In this document: positions 13,963 to 23,372 of the stretch, one piece after another
How positions within the stretch are numbered: position 1 is the stretch's first letter
Layout of the letters: every line of letters starts with the position of its first letter
Assembly: GCF_004336805.1 (NCBI RefSeq)
Contig: NZ_SJXM01000006.1
Coordinates: forward strand, 124,001 to 188,000
Direction of reading: 5' to 3'
Length of the DNA stretch: 64,000 bases
Source of the DNA: Aeromicrobium sp. IC_218
GTDB lineage: Bacteria > Actinomycetota > Actinomycetes > Propionibacteriales > Nocardioidaceae
The notes under the pieces: generated by a model
Database searches by the model: none
What the model was told of the DNA's origin: nothing
What the model saw: only the letters and a program-made list of their open reading frames with translations
Translations under genes and position numbers: made by a program

Positions 13963-16785
13963 ATGGCGGAGCAGCTGGGTGGGCTGGCGCGGCCGGTCGT
14001 GTCGGTCGAGGACGCGGCGCCGGTGGCGCGTGAGCGGTGGGGCGTCGAGGGGGACGTCGTCGAGCTCGGCAGCAACCAGGACCGCAACTTCCGCATCGGC
14101 GCCGGGCACGTGCTCAAGGTCGCCAACGCCGCCACGGACGTCGCCGAGCTCGAGGCCCAGAACGCGTCCATGGACGTCCTCGCCGATGCCGGCATGCGGG
14201 CGCCGCGGCCGGTCGAGAGCACCAGCGGCCGCACCGTCGAGCCGGTCGAGATCGGTGGCGTCACCCTCCACGCGCGGCTGCTGACGTACGTCGAGGGCGA
14301 GCCGCTCATGGACGTCCCGTCCTTCGGCGAGGCCGAGGCGCGCATGCTCGGTGAGACGGCCGGACGCATCGTCGCCGCGCTGGCCGGGTTCGAGCACGCG
14401 GGCACCACGCGCACGACGCAGTGGGACCTGCGCGCCGCACCGGACGTCGTCCGCGCCCTGCTGCACCACGTGCCCGAGAGCCTGCGGTCCCGCGTCGCCA
14501 ACGCCAGCCTGGACTCCGTCGCGCGGGTCGCGGCCGTGTCGCCCGCGCTGCCGCTGCAGGTGATCCACGGCGACGTCACCGACGACAACCTCGTGCTCGA
14601 CGAGCAGGGGAGCGTCGGCGTCATCGACCTGGGCGACCTCATGGTCAGCTGGCGCGTCGCCGAGCTCGCCGTCGCGATCACCGGCGTGCTGGCCAACGGC
14701 TGCGACGACCCGCTGACGTCGCTCGAGACCGTCCGCGCGTTCGCCGAGCAGGTGCCGCTCGAGCACGCCGAGGTCGTGGCTCTGTGGCCGCTCGTCGTCC
14801 TGCGCTGCGCCGTGCTCGTCACCAGCGCCGCCGAGCTCACCGCGATCGACGAGGGCAACGACTACGCCGCCGAGCGGACGAGCCGCGAGTGGCGCGCGTT
14901 CCGGCTCGCCACGTCCTTCGACCCCGACGAGATGGCCGTGCTGGTCGCCGCCACCGTCGCGGGCGTGCGGCCGCGGCCGTTCTCGCTCGGCCGCATGCTG
15001 CCCGAGCACGTCCGGCCGAGCGTCGTCGACCTGTCCGTGCTCAGCCCGTCGCTGGACGCCGGTCGCTGGCTCGAGCCGGACGCCGAGCAGGCCGTCCTCG
15101 ACGCCGAGGGCGCGCCGGTCAGCACCCGCTGGGCCGAGCACCGGCTCACCCAGGCTCGTCCGCTCGCGCCCCGGGGCAGCGCCCGGACGCTCGCGCTGGG
15201 CGTCGACGTCGTCGTGCCTGACGGCACCCTGCTGCACGTCCCGTTCGAGGGACAGCGAGTGCGCATCGACGGCGGCTTCGAGCTGCGCGGCGACGCGCTG
15301 ACCCTCGTCGTCCGGGGCGACGTCGAGGATGCGGACGGGCTCGGGCTCGCGTCCGGTCGCCTGCGCGTCCAGCTGCACCGCACCGAGGCGCCGCGGGCGC
15401 CGTTCTTCGTCAGCCCGCGGGCCGAGTCGCTGTGGCGGGCGCTGAGCCCGGACCCGTCCGCCCTGCTCGGCGTCGACGTGGCCGCACCGCCGACGGACGC
15501 CGACCGCGTGCTCGCCCGCCGCGACGCCGCCTACGCGCCGGTGCAGGAGCACTACTACGCCGCGCCGCCGCAGGTCGAGCGCGGCTGGCGCGAGCTCATG
15601 GTCGACACCCAGGCGCAGGTCTACGTCGACGCGGTCAACAACGTCGCGACCACCGGCCACGCGCATCCGCACCTGGTCGAGGCCGCCACCCGCCAGTGGT
15701 CGCTGCTCAACACCAACTCGCGCTTCCACTACGCCGCGGTCGCCGAGCTGTCCGAGCGGCTCGCCGCCCTCGGGCCCGACCGCCTCGACAGCGTCTTCCT
15801 GGTCAACAGCGGCAGCGAGGCCGTCGACCTGGCCATCCGGCTCGCGCAGGTCGCCACCGGACGTCCGCGGATGCTCGCCGCCCGCGAGGCGTACCACGGC
15901 TGGACGCTCGCCTCCGACGCCGTCTCCACGTCCCTGGGCGACAACCCGCGCGCGCTCGAGAGCCGTCCGGACTGGGTCGAGCTCATCGACGCGCCCAACA
16001 GCGTCCGCGGCACGCACCGCGGCCCGGACGCCGCCACCGGCTACCTCGCCGATCTCGACGTGCAACTGAACGCGCTCGGCGAGGAGGGACGTGCGCAGCT
16101 CGCCGGCGTCGTCATCGAGCCGATCTTCGGCAACGGCGGGGGAGTGCTGCTGCCCGACGGCTACCTCGCCGGCGTCTTCGAGCGGGTGCGTGCGCTCGGC
16201 GGCGTGTGCATCAGCGACGAGGTGCAGGTCAGCTACGGACGCCTCGGCGAGCACTTCTGGGGCTTCGAGCAGCAGGACGCCGTGCCGGACGTCATCACCG
16301 TCGCCAAGGCGATGGGCAACGGGCAGCCGCTCGGCGCGGTCATCACGACCCGCGAGATCGCCGAGGCGTTCGCCGCCGAAGGATCGTTCTTCAGCTCCGC
16401 CGGCGGCAGCCCGGTCAGCTCGCGGATCGGCCTGGCCGTGCTGGACGTCCTGGAGTCCGAGGGCCTCCAGCAGAACGCGCGCGAGGTCGGCGGGCACTTC
16501 CGCGAGCGGCTGCTCGCCCTGGCTGAGCGGCACCCGGCGATCGGGGCGGTGCACGGCATGGGGCTGTACCTCGGCGTCGAGCTGGTCAGCGACCGCGAGA
16601 CGTTCGCGCCGGCCACGCGGCTGGCCGCCGACGTCTGCGACCTGCTGCTCGAGGAGGGCGCCATCGTGCAGCCCACCGGCGACCACAAGAACGTCCTCAA
16701 GATCAAGCCGCCGCTCGTCATCACCCGCGAGAGCGTCGACCACGTCGTGGAGGCCCTCGACCGCGTCCTGTCGATGCTCGGGTGA
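13963..16785 (+). CDS. APH-like kinase / class III aminotransferase fusion protein
   Basis: The 940-residue protein fuses two enzymes. Residues ~1-340 are an aminoglycoside/choline-kinase-like domain with HGDVTDDN (D204) and the metal-binding IDLGD. Residues ~360-500 form a beta-rich linker that resembles the degenerate M23-like segment of such fusions. Residues ~520-940 are a PLP-dependent class III aminotransferase like ethanolamine-phosphate phospho-lyase, with SGSEAVDLAIRLA, ISDEVQVSYGR and the PLP lysine K782 in VAKAMGNG. The pairing suggests phosphorylation followed by amine removal from an amino-alcohol-like substrate, but the substrate is not known. The ATG has GAGGAG 4-9 nt upstream. 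A truncated duplicate of its 5' end lies 760 bp upstream. Confidence 0.88.
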   Translation: MAEQLGGLARPVVSVEDAAPVARERWGVEGDVVELGSNQDRNFRIGAGHVLKVANAATDVAELEAQNASMDVLADAGMRAPRPVESTSGRTVEPVEIGGVTLHARLLTYVEGEPLMDVPSFGEAEARMLGETAGRIVAALAGFEHAGTTRTTQWDLRAAPDVVRALLHHVPESLRSRVANASLDSVARVAAVSPALPLQVIHGDVTDDNLVLDEQGSVGVIDLGDLMVSWRVAELAVAITGVLANGCDDPLTSLETVRAFAEQVPLEHAEVVALWPLVVLRCAVLVTSAAELTAIDEGNDYAAERTSREWRAFRLATSFDPDEMAVLVAATVAGVRPRPFSLGRMLPEHVRPSVVDLSVLSPSLDAGRWLEPDAEQAVLDAEGAPVSTRWAEHRLTQARPLAPRGSARTLALGVDVVVPDGTLLHVPFEGQRVRIDGGFELRGDALTLVVRGDVEDADGLGLASGRLRVQLHRTEAPRAPFFVSPRAESLWRALSPDPSALLGVDVAAPPTDADRVLARRDAAYAPVQEHYYAAPPQVERGWRELMVDTQAQVYVDAVNNVATTGHAHPHLVEAATRQWSLLNTNSRFHYAAVAELSERLAALGPDRLDSVFLVNSGSEAVDLAIRLAQVATGRPRMLAAREAYHGWTLASDAVSTSLGDNPRALESRPDWVELIDAPNSVRGTHRGPDAATGYLADLDVQLNALGEEGRAQLAGVVIEPIFGNGGGVLLPDGYLAGVFERVRALGGVCISDEVQVSYGRLGEHFWGFEQQDAVPDVITVAKAMGNGQPLGAVITTREIAEAFAAEGSFFSSAGGSPVSSRIGLAVLDVLESEGLQQNAREVGGHFRERLLALAERHPAIGAVHGMGLYLGVELVSDRETFAPATRLAADVCDLLLEEGAIVQPTGDHKNVLKIKPPLVITRESVDHVVEALDRVLSMLG

Positions 16786-16788
16786 GGG

Positions 16789-16843
16789 CTCCTCTCGACA
16801 AGCTCGAGGAGCGGGGCTCGCTCCTTGAGCTTGTCGAAACGAG
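16789..16843. repeat. REP-like palindromic repeat, two copies
   Basis: Copies at 16789-16814 and 16821-16843 lie directly after the aminotransferase stop codon; both keep the TCGACAAGCT-type core. The pair may also act as a transcription end. Confidence 0.8.
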
Positions 16844-16862
16844 CGTGCGTGCGTGCGTGCGT
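16843..16862. repeat. (GCGT)5 tetranucleotide tract
   Basis: Five uninterrupted GCGT units follow the preceding palindromic repeat. It is non-coding, so phase variation of a protein is not implied. Confidence 0.8.
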
Positions 16863-16896
16863 GCGCGGCTCGGTTCGTCGCTCGGTCTAGCCACCG

Positions 16897-16919
16897 CTCG
16901 CTGAGCTTGTCGAAGCGAG
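16897..16919. repeat. REP-like palindromic repeat, single copy
   Basis: One copy with CTCGCT...AGCGAG arms lies upstream of the SOS-type promoter of the DUF222-HNH gene. The paired changes in both arms (CG for CC/GG) indicate compensatory drift. Confidence 0.8.
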
Positions 16920-16971
16920 GAAAGCGCTGAGGTTTCGGGGATATCGCGTTGTTCTTGTCGGTCGTTCGAGG

Positions 16972-16992
16972 TAGAGTAGAACAAACGTTCGA
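16972..16992 (+). promoter_or_regulatory. LexA (SOS) box overlapping a -10 element
   Basis: TAGAACAAACGTTCGA at 16977-16992 matches the actinobacterial SOS-box consensus TCGAAC-N4-GTTCGA with one mismatch. TAGAGT at 16972-16977 is a good -10 element, so bound LexA would block the promoter of the gene at 17007. Confidence 0.8.
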
Positions 16993-17006
16993 CGCGGGGG
17001 TTTCGG

Positions 17007-18311
17007 ATGATCATCGACCAGCTGGAGAGGTTGCGCAGCGACTTGCGCGAGCTCGAGGCATGGTCGCTCACGGACACGGAGCTGCGCGCGGTGAACGTCG
17101 AGATCCATCGGACGATCGCCAGCCTGACCGCGACCGCGGCGCGCTTGACTGGCGCCGCCGAGGACAGAGCGCTTCCGCGCGAGGACGGTTCCGCCTCGAC
17201 AGCTGCGTGGCTGGCGTCGACAACTGGGATGGCGCGGCGTGAGGCGTCGAGGCTGGTCAAGCTGTCCCACCTCGACCCGGCCCGCGGCACTGCAACCCGG
17301 GAGGCGTGGGGCTCCGGTGACCTTGCCACCGAGCAGGCCTCGATCATCCTGACCGCGCTCGACGCCCTGCCTGAGTGGTTCGTTGAGGAGCAGCACGACG
17401 ACGCCGAGGCCACGCTCCTGGAGCACGCGAAGAACTTCGGGGCGGACGACCTGCGCCGGCTGGCGAACCGCGTTGTCGAGGTGGTCGATCCGGACTCGGC
17501 GGACGAGATCATCGGGGCGCAGCTGGAACGCCAGGAGAAGCAGGCCTGGGACGAGACCCATCTGTCGATCATCCGGATGGGGAAGGGCCGTTCGTCGATC
17601 CGGGGCGTCCTGCCGGACGTGCAGGCTGACATGCTCAAGACCGTCCTCGAAGGCCTCGCTTCACCCCGACGCGACGGCGCGATCTTCCGCAACGTCGACG
17701 GCGAGCACTCCGACCAAGAGATCGGACGCCTCGACCACGCGCGGCGCATGGGCCTGGCGTTGTGCGAGCTCGTGGAGCACCTCCCGAACGAGTGCTTCCC
17801 GCAGGCCGGGGGCGTCGCCGCGACGGTGACGATCAACATCGACTTCGACGACCTCCGCGACCGTGTGTCGCGGGCGTCGCTCTCCACGGGTGGTGGCCTC
17901 AGCGCCAGTCAGGCCCGACGTCTCGCCTGCAACGCGAGCATCCTGCCGATGGTCCTCGGTGGGGACTCCCAGCCCCTCGACCTCGGCCGCGGCGAGCGCC
18001 TCCACGATCGCCATCAGCGTGCCGTCCTGGCGAAACGGGACGGCGGATGCTCGTGGAAGGGCTGCGACAGGCCGCCGGCCTGGTGCGAGGCTCACCACCT
18101 CACGCCGTGGAGCGAAGGCGGGGAGACATCGGTCGACAACGGCGCGCTGTTCTGCTTCCAGCACCACCACCTGCTCCACGACTCGGACTGGTCCGCGCGG
18201 TTGGCCGAGGACGGCGTCGTCGAGGTGATCCCACCGGCACGGATCGATCCGCTCCGGCGACCGATGCGCCACGTCCGCCACGTGAGGCTGCGCCCACGCG
18301 TCCCAGCCTGA
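17007..18311 (+). CDS. DUF222-HNH endonuclease-like (13E12 family) protein
   Basis: The 434-residue protein has an N-terminal DUF222 helical domain (about residues 20-300) and a C-terminal HNH nuclease domain (about 335-390). The HNH domain shows RDGGCSWKGCDRPPAWCEAHHLTPW, then N and H in DNGALFCFQHHHLLH. The zinc-binding cysteines and the HH of HNH are all present, so nuclease activity is plausible. These proteins are multicopy in actinobacteria, and the REP13E12 members of Mycobacterium tuberculosis are among LexA-regulated loci. The SOS box just upstream fits that. The start is weakly supported by a G-rich stretch before the ATG. No nearby partner gene indicates its target. Confidence 0.9.
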   Translation: MIIDQLERLRSDLRELEAWSLTDTELRAVNVEIHRTIASLTATAARLTGAAEDRALPREDGSASTAAWLASTTGMARREASRLVKLSHLDPARGTATREAWGSGDLATEQASIILTALDALPEWFVEEQHDDAEATLLEHAKNFGADDLRRLANRVVEVVDPDSADEIIGAQLERQEKQAWDETHLSIIRMGKGRSSIRGVLPDVQADMLKTVLEGLASPRRDGAIFRNVDGEHSDQEIGRLDHARRMGLALCELVEHLPNECFPQAGGVAATVTINIDFDDLRDRVSRASLSTGGGLSASQARRLACNASILPMVLGGDSQPLDLGRGERLHDRHQRAVLAKRDGGCSWKGCDRPPAWCEAHHLTPWSEGGETSVDNGALFCFQHHHLLHDSDWSARLAEDGVVEVIPPARIDPLRRPMRHVRHVRLRPRVPA

Positions 18312-18396
18312 CCTGTCCCGGGCTCTTCCGACGGCCTCAACGACCGGTCGCTTCGACGGGGCAACGACCGTGGGCTCGCTGTGCCAGGGTGGGCGT

Positions 18397-19038
18397 GTGC
18401 TGAGGATCGTCGGGCTGGTGCTGGTCGTCGCGGGCCTGTCCGTGCTCGGCTGGCTCGGCTGGCAGTACTGGGGCACGAACTGGCAGTCCCAGCAGCGCCA
18501 CGACGACGTCACCGCGACGCTCGAGAAGACGTGGACGTCCGGCCAGCCGACGGCTGAGACCGAGTTCGGCGAGGCGACGGCGATCCTGCGGATCCCGCGG
18601 TTCGGCGACGACTGGTCGGTGCCCGTGCTGAGCGGGTCGTCCGACACGGTGCTGGCCTCCGGCGTCGGGCACCTGGACGGCACCGCCGAGCCGGGCGAGG
18701 GCGGCAACGTCGCGCTCGCCGGCCACCGGGTCACCCACGGCGAGCCGTTCGCCGGCATCCGCGACCTGCGTCCCGGCGACGAGGTCGAGGTCGAGACCCG
18801 CGACGCCACCTACACGTACGTGCTCGACACCGGTGGGCACGACCTCGACGTCCCGTTCACCGACACCTGGGTGCTGGACGAGCGACCGCGCAACCCCGAC
18901 GGCGGCACCGGGCCCACGGACGCCGCCGAGCTCATCACGCTGGTGACCTGCGCCGAGGTGTTCCAGACCGACGACCGCACGGTCGTCTTCGGGCATCTGA
19001 AGAGCTCCGCGCCCCGTCTCGCTCCCGCCTCGCGCTGA
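18397..19038 (+). CDS. Class E sortase
   Basis: The 213-residue protein has an N-terminal membrane anchor (about residues 3-24) and a sortase fold. The catalytic triad is visible as H110 in LAGHRVT, C185 in TLVTCAE and R194 in TDDRTVVFGH. The TLVTC motif and high-G+C actinobacterial setting point to class E, which anchors proteins bearing LAXTG-like signals to the cell wall. The GTG start at 18397 follows a CAGGGT box (18385-18390) by 6 nt. The next gene encodes a huge surface protein ending in LPAAG plus a membrane tail, its likely substrate. Confidence 0.88.
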   Translation: MLRIVGLVLVVAGLSVLGWLGWQYWGTNWQSQQRHDDVTATLEKTWTSGQPTAETEFGEATAILRIPRFGDDWSVPVLSGSSDTVLASGVGHLDGTAEPGEGGNVALAGHRVTHGEPFAGIRDLRPGDEVEVETRDATYTYVLDTGGHDLDVPFTDTWVLDERPRNPDGGTGPTDAAELITLVTCAEVFQTDDRTVVFGHLKSSAPRLAPASR

Positions 19039-19184
19039 ACCGTTTCGGCGCCCGGAGCGCGTTTGGCATTTTGGTTGCGGGCCAAAGACGTTTGGCCGCT
19101 CAGATCGAATCGGTGGAGACCGATGGGGGACTGGTCTCGGGGGCCGTGCTGCGGACCCGCCGCCGCTGAAAGGCCCCCTGCTCC

Positions 19185-22100
19185 ATGCTGCTCGTCCGGC
19201 GCTCGCGCCCTGCCCGTCCCGTCCTGCGCCCCCTCGCCAGCGCCGCTCTGGCCGTCGTGCTGACCGCCGTCGCGGCCGTCGTGACGGGCGCCGTCGCCGC
19301 CCCGGCGGCCCACGCCGCGGGCACCGCGCTGAAGTGCCTGGACACGCTCTACCTCACCGACAGCGCCACGGGCCAGATCCGTCCGGTCGACCCGACCACG
19401 GGCACGGTCGGCACCGCGGTCCACACCGGCACGAGCACGTCGGCCAACCAGGTCGGCGTCTCCAAGGGCGGCGCGCAGGCCATCTACATCTCCGACGGCA
19501 AGATCGTCGAGGTCGACCCGGTCAGCGGGGCGACCAGCTCGACCACCGCCCTGGTCGACGCGGGCGTCAACAAGGTCGCCGGCGCGATCAACCTCAAGAA
19601 CGGGTTGTTCTACTACGGCGGCTACGACAGCAGCAAGAACCTCGTGCTCTGGGTCTACGACCCGGCCACCGACTCCACCCGCGGCCCGGTCGCGTCCATC
19701 ACCGCACCCGGCCTGCCCGGCACCAACGGCGACCTCGCCTTCGACGCCGACGGCATCCTGTACTTCGTCGCGTCGAGCACCGAGACCACGCTCTACCGGC
19801 TCGGCGATCAGCTGCCCACCGGCACGCCGAAGAAGACGTTCACGGCGATCTCCATCTCCACCTCGACCCTGTCCGGGGCGGCCAACGGCATCGCCTTCGG
19901 CTCGGACGGCTTCCTGTACCTGGGCCAGTCGACGATGCTGACGAAGGTCAACCCGGTGACCGGCAAGGTCGTGACGTCCGTGTCGATGTCCGGCGTCACC
20001 AGCACCGACCTCGCCTCCTGCGCGGGCCCGAGCACGCTGACCGTCGCGGCCGACCTGGGCGAGCTGGGGCGCGTGAAGCCGACCGACCAGTTCACCATCG
20101 AGGTAGTCGGCGGCGACTACGACGGCACGCCGGCCTTCCCCAGCGGCACCACGACCGGCACCGACGGCGGCGTGCAGGACGGCCCCGGCGAGACGGCGGG
20201 CAAGGCGATCGTCCTGCCCGGTGACTCCTACACCGCCACGCTCAAGCCCGCCGGCACGACCGACCTGGACGACTACACGATCGGCTACCGCTGCGTCGAC
20301 ACCGCGACCGGCCAGGCCGGCGCCGTGCAGGCCGGCACCTCGATGCCGGTGACCGTGCCGACCGGCACCACCGGGGCGACGACCAGCTGCAGCTTCGTCG
20401 TCGGCGCGGTGACCCCGCGGATCACCGTCGACGCCACCGTCACGCCCACCACGTTCACCCGCGTCGGCCAGGAACTGACCTGGACGTACGAGATCACGAA
20501 CGCCGGCAACGTCGACCTGGACGCCCTCGCGCTGGGCCACACGCTGGCCGGGCTCTCGGCCGCCTCGTGCACGCCGGTCGCGCTCGGCCAGCGCCTGGAC
20601 GCCGGCGAGTCCACCACCTGCACGGCGACGTCGACGGTCACCGCCGCGCACGTCGCCGCCTCGGCCGACCTGACCGACACCGCCACGGCGTCCGGCACCC
20701 CGGTGAAGGGCAACGGCAGTGCCTCGGCGAGCGACGCGGCGGCGGCGACGAACAAGGTCGTCGGCCCGACCGCCACGAACGACGCCGTCGGCACCCCGTA
20801 CGCGACCGCCGTGGCGCTGCCCGGCGCGGTGAACGACGTCCGCGGCAGCACCGACGTCGTGGCGGCCGACACCGTGCTGGTCCACGCCGACGCCACCGAC
20901 GCCGGCCACCGCCTGGTGACGACGCAGGGCACCTGGACCGTCCGCGCCGACGGCGACGTCCGCTTCGAGCCGGCTGCCGGCTTCGTCGGCACGACGCCGA
21001 GCGTGACCTACCGGGTCGTGGACGAGAACGGCCTCACGTCCACCGCGACGCTCGCCGTGACCGTGCGTCCGGCGCCCACCGCCGACGCCGACCGCGGCAC
21101 GACCAAGCAGGGCGTGGACGTCGTCGTCGACCTGCTCCACGGCGACGAGGCCGGACCGCGGGCGGACGGCAGCGCCGGCGCGCTGGACCCTGCGTCCGTG
21201 ACCCTGCTGCCGTCCGGACTGCCCGCGGGCGCCATCGTGAGCGCCGACGGACGCACCCTGACCGTGGCCGGTGAGGGCGTGCACACCGTTGCTGCCACGA
21301 CGGGACGCCTGACCTTCCGGCCCGAGCCCGCGTTCACCGGCACCACGACCCCGGTGACCTACCGGGTGACCGATCAGGCCGGAAACACCGCGACCGCGAC
21401 CATCGAGGTCACCGTGACGGCGATCGTCCCGGTCGTCGTCGGTGACGGTGCCAAGACGCGCCAGGGCCAGTCCGTGGTCGTGGACGTGCTCGCCAACGAC
21501 GCCGGGGGCGACCCCACCGCCCCGCTGGACGCCGCGAGCGTCCGGCTCACCTCGACGTCCGCCACGGCCGGCGGGACGTCCCTGGTCGTCGACGGCGAGG
21601 GCACCTGGACCGTGCGCAGCAACGGCAGCCTCCGCTTCACCCCCGAGTCCGGTTTCACCGGCACGGCGACGCCGGTGCGCTACTCGGTCGCCGACCGCAA
21701 CGGGACCCGCCGCGCCGCCGACGTCACCGTCGTGGTGGGCCAGGGTGCGCTCGCCGCGCCGGACCATGCCGCGACCCCGCAGGCCACCGCCGTCGGGCTG
21801 GCGCCGCTGTCCAACGACGTCGCGGGTGACCTCGGTCGTCCGTGCTCGGCTGCGGGCACCCCGTCCGGCTGCGACTCCGGGACGCTCGACCCCCGCTCGG
21901 TGACGTTCACCGCGTCCGGCCAGCCCGGCGCGGCGATCGCGACCGGCGGCAAGCAGCTGACCGTGCTCGGTGAGGGCACGTGGACCATCGACCCGGCGGC
22001 AGGCACGGCCACGTTCCAGCCGGCGGCGAGCTTCCACGGCACGACGTCCGCCGTGACCTACGCGGTCGAGGACTCGCTGGGCAACCGGGTGCGCTCGACG

Positions 22101-23318
22101 ATGACGGTGCGCGTGCGCCCGATCGTCCCCGTCGCCACCGACGACGAGTGCGACACCGCCTACGCGACGCCGGTGGACCTGGTCGGCGCCGGCGACGACA
22201 CCCCGGGCACGGACGACCACGACACCCCGTCGGACACCACCGACGACGTGACGCCCGCCCTGGTGCTCGGCGCGACCGTCTTCCCGTCCGCCGGGCAGCC
22301 GTCCGACGCCGCGCTCACCGACAAGGGCCGCACGCTCGCCGTGCCCGCCGAGGGACGCTGGACGCTGCGCGCCGACGGCACGGTCCGTTTCGTGCCGGCC
22401 GACGGCTTCACCGGCACGACGACCCGGGTCGCCTACCGCGTCGAGGACGTGAACGGCACGACCAGCACCGCGACGCTCCGCGTCCGCGTGCGTCCCGGCC
22501 CGGTCGCGGTGGACGACGCCGCGACCACGGCCCAGGACACCGACGTCACGCTGAAGCCGCTCGGCAATGACACGCCGGGCCAGCAGGCCGACGGCTCGGC
22601 CGGTGACTGGGCCGCGTCCCCGGTGCGCCTGCGGACGTCCGCGGACCTGCCCGCGGGCAGCGTGCTGACCGCCGACCAGCGCACGCTGACGGTGCCCGGC
22701 CAAGGCGTCTGGCGCGCCACCGACCGCGGTGCCGTCGTGCTCGACCCCGAGCCGACGTTCGCCGGTGACACTGCCGTCGTCCCATACGCGGTGACCGACT
22801 CGTCGGGCAACTCCGCCTGGGCGAGCCTCACGGTCACGGTGGTCGCGGCGGCCGGCCACTCCGCGCCGAGCACCGGACGCGTCGACGCGGGCGGGTCGGT
22901 CACGGTGGACGTGCTGTCACTCGTCACGCCCGCCGTGGGCGCGAAGCTCGTGCCGGGCAGCGTGTGCCTGCTGACCGACACGGTGCTCGTGGACGGCGAC
23001 CCGCATCCCGTCGACGGTGCCGCCGCGTGCGTCCGTGACCTGGACGTCGACACGGTCGGCGGTTGGGGCGTGCGCGGAAATGGCGCGGTGACCTTCACGC
23101 CGGGCGAGGGCTTCTCCGGCGTCGCGACCGTCGAGTTCTCGGTGCGGGACACCGCGGGCAACACCTACCGCGACTCCCTCGACATCACCGTCGAGGGCGC
23201 CGGGGAGGCGACCGACGTGCTGCCGGCTGCGGGTGGACCGGCCCTGGGGATCCTGGCCGGGGGAGCCCTGCTCGTCGTTCTGGGCGCGGCCCTGCTGCGG
23301 TGGCGGCGCGAGGTCTGA
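19185..23318 (+). CDS. Cell-wall-anchored CshA-type fibril surface protein
   Basis: The 1377-residue protein starts with a signal peptide (cleavage near AHA-A, residue ~45). An N-terminal ~240-residue region with Gly/Asp-rich beta strands (DTLYLTDSATGQIRPVD) follows, then a DUF11/DUF7507-like Ig domain at ~405-525. After that come about seven repeats of ~100 residues, each opening like VDDAATTAQDTDV and containing PVTYRVxD, typical of CshA fibril repeats. The C-terminus is a sorting signal: LPAAG, a hydrophobic stretch and WRREV. It should form a long wall-attached stalk or adhesin, anchored by the sortase encoded 146 nt upstream. The ligand is unknown. The start ATG lies after a 5' region without a strong SD. 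Confidence 0.9.
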   Translation: MLLVRRSRPARPVLRPLASAALAVVLTAVAAVVTGAVAAPAAHAAGTALKCLDTLYLTDSATGQIRPVDPTTGTVGTAVHTGTSTSANQVGVSKGGAQAIYISDGKIVEVDPVSGATSSTTALVDAGVNKVAGAINLKNGLFYYGGYDSSKNLVLWVYDPATDSTRGPVASITAPGLPGTNGDLAFDADGILYFVASSTETTLYRLGDQLPTGTPKKTFTAISISTSTLSGAANGIAFGSDGFLYLGQSTMLTKVNPVTGKVVTSVSMSGVTSTDLASCAGPSTLTVAADLGELGRVKPTDQFTIEVVGGDYDGTPAFPSGTTTGTDGGVQDGPGETAGKAIVLPGDSYTATLKPAGTTDLDDYTIGYRCVDTATGQAGAVQAGTSMPVTVPTGTTGATTSCSFVVGAVTPRITVDATVTPTTFTRVGQELTWTYEITNAGNVDLDALALGHTLAGLSAASCTPVALGQRLDAGESTTCTATSTVTAAHVAASADLTDTATASGTPVKGNGSASASDAAAATNKVVGPTATNDAVGTPYATAVALPGAVNDVRGSTDVVAADTVLVHADATDAGHRLVTTQGTWTVRADGDVRFEPAAGFVGTTPSVTYRVVDENGLTSTATLAVTVRPAPTADADRGTTKQGVDVVVDLLHGDEAGPRADGSAGALDPASVTLLPSGLPAGAIVSADGRTLTVAGEGVHTVAATTGRLTFRPEPAFTGTTTPVTYRVTDQAGNTATATIEVTVTAIVPVVVGDGAKTRQGQSVVVDVLANDAGGDPTAPLDAASVRLTSTSATAGGTSLVVDGEGTWTVRSNGSLRFTPESGFTGTATPVRYSVADRNGTRRAADVTVVVGQGALAAPDHAATPQATAVGLAPLSNDVAGDLGRPCSAAGTPSGCDSGTLDPRSVTFTASGQPGAAIATGGKQLTVLGEGTWTIDPAAGTATFQPAASFHGTTSAVTYAVEDSLGNRVRSTMTVRVRPIVPVATDDECDTAYATPVDLVGAGDDTPGTDDHDTPSDTTDDVTPALVLGATVFPSAGQPSDAALTDKGRTLAVPAEGRWTLRADGTVRFVPADGFTGTTTRVAYRVEDVNGTTSTATLRVRVRPGPVAVDDAATTAQDTDVTLKPLGNDTPGQQADGSAGDWAASPVRLRTSADLPAGSVLTADQRTLTVPGQGVWRATDRGAVVLDPEPTFAGDTAVVPYAVTDSSGNSAWASLTVTVVAAAGHSAPSTGRVDAGGSVTVDVLSLVTPAVGAKLVPGSVCLLTDTVLVDGDPHPVDGAAACVRDLDVDTVGGWGVRGNGAVTFTPGEGFSGVATVEFSVRDTAGNTYRDSLDITVEGAGEATDVLPAAGGPALGILAGGALLVVLGAALLRWRREV

Positions 23319-23372
23319 GACCGGCTCGCCCGGCCACGTCGGTGGGTGTCGAGGCAGCGGTAGGTTCTAGCC

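Noticed and set aside
16843-16862. GCGT tetranucleotide tract as a phase-variation switch
   Set aside because: It is intergenic, downstream of one gene and more than 100 bp before the next promoter, so slippage would not change a reading frame or promoter spacing.
18810-22859. 1349-codon open frame antisense to the fibril protein gene
   Set aside because: High-G+C codon bias opens frames on the opposite strand. The antisense product is low-complexity Arg/Gly/Ala/Val sequence with no domain, while the sense protein has signal peptide, repeats and sorting signal.
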